Positions 56,635 through 64,000 of a stretch of 64,000 nucleotides of DNA are shown here, piece by piece; position 1 is the first letter of the stretch; the number at the start of each line of letters is the position of its first letter. The position numbers and the translations under genes were made by a program. Under the pieces are notes generated by a model. That model did not search any database. It saw nothing but the letters and a program-made list of their open reading frames with translations, and was not told the DNA's origin. This DNA is from Solanum dulcamara (taxonomy: Eukaryota; Streptophyta; Magnoliopsida; Solanales; Solanaceae): the NCBI RefSeq assembly GCF_947179165.1, contig NC_077240.1, positions 48,048,501 to 48,112,500 on the forward strand. The letters are read 5' to 3'.

Positions 56635-57580
56635 GGTGCTGCCACATGTCACCCTCCCATTGACTGCCCCGTATCGGTTTTTTTTTCTTCCTCGTGGGTT
56701 CGTAATCTCATCTCACTTTAAGAGCCTATGTAATCCATGCTTCACAAGCTTGGTACGTACTCCAATAGCTTAAGTATGTAATATTTCCAAGTTAGTAGCT
56801 TACGTAGGTAAATTGAGTCCTACGACTCATTACTTGGCCTCCAATTCCTTCCGAATTCTTATGACTCCATTTCCAACCTTCTCTACTATGGGGTATCACA
56901 TTCTACCTTCCTTAGAGTCATTTGATAGTATCGTAGATTATCTGGCTCACATGATAGTGTCTAAGGAACTTAAGAAGACATTCTGAGCTCGAGAGTGCGG
57001 GGTGTAACATTCCTGTTACACCCCATACTTTTGTACCTTGAAACAAGTTCTTAAGTCTCTTGAAAGGCTCTTAAGTTTCATGGAAGGATCATAAGCCTCT
57101 TAAGTTTTTTAAGGTTTCCTTAAGTTTCTTAAAGCTTATAAAAGCTTCTTAGTACTTCTTAAGAACTATTAAGCTTCTTAAGAGTTACCATGTGAGCCGT
57201 AAAATCTATAACGCTATCAAACAACTCTAAGGAAAGGAGAATGCAATACCCCATAGTAGAGAAGATTGGAAATAGAGTTAGAAAATCCGGAAGAAGTTGG
57301 AAACCAAAAAATGAGTCGTAGGAATCGACTTATTTATGTAAGCTTCCAACTTGGAAATCTTACATACTTAAGCTACTGGAGTACATACCAAGCTTACGTA
57401 GAAAGAATTACATAGGTTCATAAAAGAAGACGAGATTATAAACCCGTGAGGGGAAAAGAAAGTGTCATGTGGCAGCATGGGACAGAGACACATGGAAGCA
57501 TCTGGAGAAAAGGGGGTGCCCCCCCCCCCACATGCCACGTGGCAGCCCGTGATTGGAGGAAGGAATGGGTTGGCCTAATG

Positions 57581-57652
57581 AGGGCTTGACATGTGTCACC
57601 ACTTAGGGCTTGACATGTGACACCACTTAGGGCTTGACATGTTTCACCCCCT
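57581..57652. repeat. three 24-bp repeats upstream of the TATA box of G
   Basis: AGGGCTTGACATGTGTCACC-type units start at 57581, 57605 and 57629. The 3' LTR has three at 63310, 63334 and 63358. Confidence 0.93.
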
Positions 57653-57659
57653 TAGGTGA

Positions 57660-57671
57660 CCTATATATATG
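57660..57671 (+). promoter_or_regulatory. TATA box of LTR G
   Basis: CCTATATATATGC lies right after the 24-bp repeats, the most convincing core promoter in the window. A purine-rich leader follows (57700-57790). The 3' LTR has CTATATATATGTG at 63390. Confidence 0.65.
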
Positions 57672-59920
57672 CGTATTAAGACTTATCAAAGTTCCATACA
57701 TTTCTAGAAAACTCAAGAATAAGAGAGAAAGGAAGAGAAGAAACTAGAGAGGTAGAGAGTGAAGGCCACGGATTTACAGAGGAAAAAGGTAAGTTCTCCA
57801 ATTTTGTTTCATGAATTAATTATCTAGAATACCATGATGTTATTAAGGTATTGGTAAGGTAAATTTATGGTTTGAAGCAGTCCCAAAACATTAACAAACA
57901 ACCCCAAAGTTTCAGCTGCGCTAAAGGAAATTCCGAGGCAAGTTCCGACAAGTTTTGGCGAGTTTCGGGTAAGGTAAAGTTTTATCTTTCGAACTGGAGT
58001 TTATGATGATGTTATGAGGTATATTAAATGTCTTGAATGATGGAAGTGGAAAAATTTTATAAGGACGCTTGACGTTAGAAACAAACTAAATTGAAGTCGT
58101 TATATATAAATGGAAGTCGAGTAATATGTTGTAATTGTGGTGCTGCATTTGCAGCTAGTTTGGTGTTGTGTTTAAGGTATGGAAAGTTTTCTAAAAAGGG
58201 TAAGGGTGCTTCTGGTTTCAGCCACACGACCCCCAGTTTGGTATGGTTAAAGATTTTACAAAATAAAGGTTAAAATCTCTATTTTGATATTGTAGTTTTG
58301 AGCTAGTGGTTTGGAGTTGTATTGAGTAATGTTGAAGTGATGTACTTGTATATATGCTACTGGTTGTTTTTGTTGGTATGGTTGTTGACATGGTGTCCGA
58401 TTTGAAATCTCGGAGATATTGAAGTTATAGGGGAGATGTTGCCCGATTTTCGGTAACTTAGGAACTAGTAATGAACTAGTCGAGGGAAATGGATAAGGAA
58501 ATGACCTCTATGGAGACTTGGTTATAGAGTTGGAATGGCAAAGTGAAGGGTCATTAACCATAGTATTACTTTTGTGTTAAATAGGTTCAAAAGACGATGA
58601 GGCGAATGTATTAGGAGTAATCCGTAAGAGGTATGTAAAGCTAATCGTTCCTTCTTTTGGCATGTCTTTCGCATAAGTATGTAAAGCTTATTCTTTCTCT
58701 TGGCATGTTTTGACATAAGTATATAAAGCTAATGTTCCTTTTTCGCATGGTTTTATAAAACAAGTATATGACTTTTATATGATTTCAAGGAAGTTCCTAT
58801 TCGTAGAGCCGCTAGGATGGCCAACTTCTTTATTTTCCAAACGATATTTTATCATGTCTAGATACGTGTATATGATTCCAAAAAATCTATTTGGATATAA
58901 CTCATAGTGATATTCAAAAGGTATTTGATACGACTGTTGTCTTGATTTTTGAATAAAAGCTCATTTTGTTAACTTCATCGAGTCTCAAAAATGATTTAAA
59001 GTGCATTTAGTTTCTCACTACTCCACTCGTGGATGCCTCAATGCTTCCTTCACCGAGCTTGGGTCAAGTTTTATTATCGTGCGTACTTCTCTGCATTGTT
59101 TATCGTGCCCCGACGTGAGGGGGCAAGTACGCCCTTTACATGGGTTTGATTTGTAGAGTTATGATGTGCCATGTACACATGTGATATGATGTGATCTGAT
59201 ATGACCATTTGATATTATATGATCTGTTACGGAGATATTCCCTACTCTTGAATTATGATGTGCTATGGCACTAATGATGGGGCAACGACCATGATTTGTT
59301 CACCTAGTCCCATAATGGGGCCGGATATGGCATATGTTTTTCTGCATACATTATCTATGGTTATGAAAAACATTTTGATATTCTGGATATTTTACTCATT
59401 TTTGCACCTTCTGTTCTGATAATGGCTTTACTTATTATAGTCTATGCTTTACATACTCGGTACATTGTCCATACTGACCCCCTTTTTTAGGGGGATGCGT
59501 TATATGCCCGCAGGTATAGACGCTCGGTTTGCTAATTCACTAGATTAGGATATCCACCCTGTTGGTTGGCAGTGCTCTTTTGTCCGGAGCCCTATTTTGG
59601 TACTAATTTTTCTGTTGTACATTTGTACATATTGGTTAAGGTTATGATGAGTCCCTATCTCGTAATATGACTAGGCTATCATTCTGTAGAGGTTTGTAAA
59701 CTTATGATGTAGGTTATGTATATATATGTTTTGGGCTTTGTGTTCTGTGATGGCCTTAACGACCCTCTTGTGCTATATCTGTTTGCATGTGCTCTCTATC
59801 GACCCCTTTTTGATTTCTAATTTTTTTTATTCTGCTAACATGCTAAGTGGGGCTAAGGGTACGTACAGGTGCCCAACTCGGGCACCAGTCACGGTCTATG
59901 GAGTTGGGTCATGACAAAAG

Positions 59921-59932
59921 TGGTATTAGAGC
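59921..59932 (+). promoter_or_regulatory. primer-binding site of G
   Basis: TGGTATTAGAGC, one mismatch from the tRNA-Met-type site, 4 bp after the LTR. Confidence 0.9.
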
Positions 59933-60116
59933 GGTTTGGTATGCAGAATGTCTACAGACTGTGTCTAGTATAGTCTTGTTTATTGGTGTGTGGTACACCA
60001 CATCTATAAACAGGTAGCTACAGGACATTTAGGATGTTACCTTTATTTCTTGTCTTAGATCGTGCGATAGAGCTCAGCCATAAAAAATAAAATTCCTTTT
60101 TTTCTAACCTTTGGTT

Positions 60117-60320
60117 TCAGCTGAAGAATGACATCGATACAAGAAAGTGATGGATGATATTGGAAGCTACACAGTATATAGGTAAGTAATGGTGTGAAAG
60201 AGGACTGCTGGGTAAGGTAAGAAGATAGAAATATGATTGAAATATAAAGTCAATTGAAAGGAAAAGTAGACAAGAAAGTGTAATGGATGCAGTTCGAGTT
60301 GGACATACGAGGTAAGTCAA
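60117..60320 (-). other. antisense open frame in G (67 codons)
   Basis: Aligns without gaps over about 60 residues with the antisense frame 52658-52864 of F (shared LSC, FIxQ, LP, LPxxxVxSNI positions). Hydrophobic, possibly membrane-inserting. Function unknown. Confidence 0.3.
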
Positions 60321-62554
60321 TCATTTTATACTGTTATTGGTATTGGGCGCCTTATGAGGCTGTGATATGAATATATATATATTTGCCCTGTGACGCATTA
60401 TTGCTATTGTTTGAGTGCAGGTTTGAGATAGTAAGGAATATAGAGGAAACTCTACCGAAATGTTTTTAGAAATAGGAAGAGAATGAGATATAAGGTTGTA
60501 ATATATCTTGAGAGATCGTATCCACGGTAACGATACAATCTGACTAAACTAGGAGTACAACTGACTTTGGGAAATAAGTTAATTATGATATGGGTGGGAA
60601 GTAGAAGGTCAATACTGATATGGTGAGAAGAATGGTGATGGATATAAATGTCTTAAGACAGTCTGCAAGGTATTAAGGATGAGAATGATGAGGAAGGATA
60701 AGGGGTTAAGTACGCTTGCTCCACCAGGTGGAATTAGCCCAGAGAAGGATCGTGAATAAAAGTTAAGAAATATTACCCTCCAGGATTGTCCATGAGCAGA
60801 ATATAGTGTGAATATAATGAGGATCATCATGGATGTACGTAGAGCCTAGTAAAGAAGTAACTAAAGAATGTGATTGTGAGTAAGATTAGGAGTTAGCATC
60901 GGGTACACGATAAGGATGAAAGCTCATGAAGCAGAAAGGGGTATTGTGTATATGTACATCCACTTTGGAAATAGTGGGATCCCTCGAGGATAGGGAATGG
61001 AAAATTTCAAAATAATTGAGGCATTGTGAAATTATTAAAGGAACAAGTGGTATCCTTTGGAAAAAAAAGGTGATAACAAAACGTGAAACACGTGTCATCA
61101 GAATATAAGTGCCCTTGAATGGAGAATCGTACATGATTATAAGCACTATTAACGTGCTGATTGGGATGAATGAAATGTGGCTTCGGCTAAACTATTACAT
61201 TAGTTATATGACTCGAGTACCAGTACTTGGACTAGGGTGTGTACTATTTATCGAGAATTCTAAGCACCCCATGATTGTACTAAGGTTTCTTACAGGGGAA
61301 ACCTAAAGTATAGATGATCTAACAGAAGGTGTAGAATGGTGCAGTATGTTAAAGGGTTGGAACAGAATCATATGTGAATGAATAGTTGAAAATAAATAGA
61401 GGATGACATGGGTACACCCAAAAGGGGGGAAGTGGATAAGAGAAATACAAGCATGAGAAAAAATCAATTGACACTATTACATGTTGATAGGAATGCTTAA
61501 ATTTCAAGAGAGATCTCATACTGGCATGAGTTAGTAAGGGCTTAAGGCCAACCATAAATAGATAGAAGCTGCGGTATTTGAGACTGTGTGAAGAATCATT
61601 GGTAGAGACCTTAAGAGATAGGTGCCTACCACAAGGGGTGAATATGATAAGAGAGTAAGACTGAGAAAACTAAGGACCGTGTAAAGTAGCTAATATTGTG
61701 ACATAAACGTAGCAAGGAAAAAGAATAGAAAATCTCTTACGGTAGGAAAAGAGGAGACCAAGGAATGCTTAAAGGAAGAAAAGAAAGGAGTAAGACAAAA
61801 TAGTGTTAGCGCGAGCAAGTTCTAGTGTGAAGACGTATGTAAAGCAAGATGGACCGAGAGACAAAAAGACTACATTTACCTCATACCAGTTGTATAAGAG
61901 TAGTTGTGCAACCTACGAATATTTATATACAGTATAGGACCAAGCAGAGGAGTACATTATGGAAAGGAGTTATGATATTTTGGAGACGTTACAGAGGAAT
62001 ACAAAGAGAATTTAAATCAAATGACTAAAAGAACATGACCAGGGTTGAATGAAGGATCTACCTCGATACCGGTTGTAAGATAAAAGAGGAGAGGGCAAGG
62101 CGTAACCTGAAGACTAGCGAGATGATGCTAAGGTAAACCTTGGGCTAGGTTGAGTGGCTTCGCACATTATTGCATGAGTGGCAATGTAATGTGTGACAGG
62201 AAAATTGGAGCCAAATCTAAGCAAAGGATGATGGAGGAATCTGAACTAACGAGAACCAACCTATCGCCATCCTGGATCGGCGGAGTAGGAAGTTGTGAGA
62301 TAATGGCATAGCTTCCGTCAAGGCATTGAGGAGAAATGAAAACCGTGAAGAAGTGACCTAAGAAGCTAAAGAGGAAATGAAACACAAGTATCCATACCTA
62401 TTCCCTATATCTATAGGTAATCCCAACCTTTGGAATTTTGATATTGAGTGCTCGATGGAAGTATATGTTATTGCAGTGGAACAGAAAAACTCTCCATATG
62501 GTCTGTATAAGATCTTGAGGAAGGTTGTGGTTCACATTCGAGGACGAATATTCT

Positions 62555-62567
62555 AAAGGGGGAAGGA
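62555..62567 (+). promoter_or_regulatory. polypurine tract of G
   Basis: AAAGGGGGAAGGA directly before the 3' LTR, preceded by CATTCGAGGACGAATATTCT as in F. Confidence 0.9.
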
Positions 62568-64000
62568 TGTTACACCCCGTACTTTTGTACCATGGAACAC
62601 ATTTTTAAGTCTCTTAAAAGGATCTTAAGTTTTATGGAAGGATCGTAAGCCCCTTAAGTTTCTTAAGTTTTCCTAAAGTTTCTTAAAGCTTCTAAAAGCT
62701 TCTTAGGACTTATTAAGAACTATTAAGCTTCTTAAGAGTTACCATGTGAGCCGGAAAATCTATAACGCTATCAAATAACTCTAAGAAAAGGAGAATGCGA
62801 TACTCCATAGTAGAGAAGATTGGAAATAGAGTTAGAAGAATCCGGAAGAAGTTGGAGACCAATAATGAGTCATAAGACTCAACTTATTTACGTAAGCTTC
62901 CAACTTGGAAATCTTACATACTTAAGCTACTTGAGTACATATCAAGCTTACGTAGCAAGGATTACATAGGTTTGTAAAGTAAGATGAGATTACGAACACG
63001 AAGAGAAAAAGAGAGTAACACATGGAAGCATGAGAGAGTTCCATATGGAAACAAGGGAGAGTTCCAAGTGGCAGCAGTTGGATCAAGAGGGTGGACCCCA
63101 CCTACCATGTGGCAGCCTATGGTAGGTTCGTAAAAGAAGACGAGATTATGAACCCATGAGGGGGAAAAGAAAGTGCCATATGGCAGCATGGGAGAGAGAC
63201 ACATGGAAGAAGCTGGGAGTTCCATGAGGCAGAAGCTGGAGTAAAGAGGGTGGGGCCCATATGCCACCTGGCAGCCCATGATTGGAGGAAGGGATGTGTT
63301 GGCCCAATGAGGGCTTGACATGTGTCACCACTTAGGGCTTGATATGTGTCACCACTTAGGGGTTGACATGTGTCACCCCCTTAGGTGTACTATATATATG
63401 TGTATTAATAATTATCAAAGTTCCATATATTTCTAGAAAACTCAAGAATAAGAGAGAAAGGAAGAGAAGAAACTACAGAGGTAGAGAGAGAAGGTCACGG
63501 ATTTGGAGAGGAAAAAGGTAAGTTCTCATATTTTGTTTCATGAATTAATTATATAGGGTATAACATGATGTTATGAAGGTATTTGTAAGGTAAATTTATG
63601 GTTTGTAGAAACCCCAAAACGTTAACAAACAGCCCCGAAGTTTCAGCTGCGCTAAAGGAAATTTCGAGGCGAGTTCTAACAAGTTTTGGCGAGTTTTGGG
63701 TAAGGTAAAGTTTTCTCTTTTGAACTGGAGTTTATAATGATTTTATGAGGTATAATAAATGTCTTGAATGAGGTTGTAAGTGGAAAATTTTCATAAGGAC
63801 GCTTGATGTTAGAAACAAACTAAATTGAAGTCGTTATAGCTAAATCGAAGTCGAGTAGTGTGTAGTGATTGTGGTGCTACGTTTGCAGCTTTTTTGGTGG
63901 TGTGTTGAAGGGATAAAAAGGTTTTTGGTGCTTCTATTTTCAGCCACATGACCCCCCATTTGTTATGGTTAAAGATTTTATGAAATAAAGGTTAAAAACT
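62568..64000 (+). repeat. 3' LTR of element G (cut by window end)
   Basis: Starts TGTTACACCCCGTACTTTTG. Follows the 5' LTR throughout but contains an extra tandem segment of about 155 bp (62968-63122, repeated from 63123). Base differences between the two LTRs are common, so G is not young. Confidence 0.92.
62968..63290. repeat. ~155-bp tandem duplication in 3' LTR of G
   Basis: AGGTTTGTAAAGTAAGATGAGATTACGAAC at 62968 recurs as a diverged copy from 63123, each followed by CATGGAAG and TGGCAGC text. The 5' LTR has one copy (from 57413). The two copies differ at many bases, so the duplication is not recent, or the copies have mixed origin. Confidence 0.75.

Larger units (their letters stand above)
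45915..57009 (-). mobile_element. chromovirus F (Ty3/gypsy), both LTRs present, internal region reduced
   Basis: An 11.1-kb minus-strand element: 5' LTR 57009-53061, primer site, internal 53060-49441 (3.6 kb), polypurine site, 3' LTR 49440-45915. Inserted in copia RT. The left flank TTTCT (45910-45914) and right flank TTCC(T) (57010-57014) could be a damaged 5-bp target duplication. The internal region is too short for full gag-pol; only integrase and chromodomain pieces are readable. Confidence 0.9.
53061..57009 (-). repeat. 5' LTR of F
   Basis: 3949 bp, with intact TG (57009) and CA (53061) ends. It is longer than the 3' LTR mainly because it holds a 363-bp MITE plus its 3-bp duplication and two more 27-bp units. 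It carries five 50-bp repeats and a TATA box at 56394-56404. Confidence 0.93.
57014..59916 (+). repeat. 5' LTR of element G
   Basis: 2903 bp, starts TGTTACACCCCATACTTTTG and ends GGGTCATGACA. It holds three 24-bp repeats, a TATA box, a C11 run (57519-57529) and one copy of the module that is a 50-bp array in F (near 59295). The first ~450 bp resemble the LTR start of F. Frames at 58091-58273 and 59726-59914 are not supported as genes. Confidence 0.92.
59917..62567 (+). mobile_element. internal region of element G (non-autonomous)
   Basis: 2651 bp between the LTRs. The only readable coding relic is the chromodomain end at 62371-62424 (EEMKHKYPYLFPISIGNP). No gag, protease, RT or integrase core can be read. 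It shares blocks with the interior of F. The 5S segment of F is not recognisable here: homology to F runs to about 61530 and then fades where 5S begins in F. Such an element could move only with proteins from a relative. Confidence 0.75.

Noticed and set aside
56441..56773. 110-codon frame with a 9-residue repeat
   Set aside because: Produced by the 27-bp palindromic array, whose length keeps the frame open; it lies in LTR U3 and the minus strand is also open (56459-56647).
1..64000. A host protein-coding gene anywhere in the window
   Set aside because: Every frame with recognisable residues belongs to a retrotransposon. Genes made only of very short exons cannot be excluded by eye; transcript mapping would settle it.

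Overview
The window is plant nuclear DNA made almost entirely of nested, decayed transposable elements. I see no host protein gene, tRNA gene or intact rRNA gene. The organism is probably a eudicot, and the style of the Ty3/gypsy and Ty1/copia coding sequence and of the LTR ends (TGTTACACCCC...GTCATGACA, followed by a primer-binding site complementary to initiator tRNA-Met) suggests Solanaceae. That is an inference from recognition; no database was searched. The setting looks like gene-poor, probably pericentromeric heterochromatin.

Layout. 1-5.23 kb: minus-strand Ty3/gypsy remnant A (3' LTR plus integrase, RNase H and RT debris). 5.23-16.7 kb: plus-strand Ty3/gypsy element B. Its 5' LTR is split by a 5.5-kb minus-strand LINE (6463-11976), and its RT core is deleted. 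16.7-19.9 kb: LTR, primer site and gag of plus-strand gypsy element D1, whose LTR carries a 58-bp exact copy of element B integrase sequence. 19.95-27.03 kb: minus-strand gypsy remnant E, interrupted by a plus-strand solo LTR (21879-24506). 27.03-38.2 kb: minus-strand chromovirus family C in a tandem LTR-internal-LTR-internal arrangement. Its left end contains a 565-bp inverted duplication with only three mismatches between the arms. 38.2-40.3 kb: a minus-oriented LTR. 40.76-45.91 kb: a Ty1/copia element whose gag is split by a plus-strand solo LTR (41535-43666) and whose RT is cut at 45914. 45.915-57.009 kb: a minus-strand chromovirus F with both LTRs; one LTR holds a MITE and the internal region holds a 5S rRNA-derived segment. 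57.014 kb to the end: a related plus-strand element G whose LTR starts 4 bp from that of F, so the two stand head to head.

How the parts work together. No polyprotein here is intact: every gag-pol is broken by stops, frameshifts, deletions or loss of catalytic residues. The surviving value is structural: insertion order, target duplications, LTR architecture (tandem arrays, word repeats, TATA boxes, primer and polypurine sites) and repair scars (templated insertions, an inverted filler, a large palindrome). Reading nested order: the copia element is older than the solo LTR in its gag and than chromovirus F in its RT; F is older than its MITE; gypsy B is older than the LINE in its LTR and probably than D1; E is older than the solo LTR at 21.9 kb and than the family C LTR that cuts its gag. 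The palindrome in C looks young, because its arms are far more alike than the LTR pairs.

Coordinates of LTR ends with a TG/CA terminus next to a primer or polypurine site are good to a few bases. Ends of decayed coding regions are approximate.
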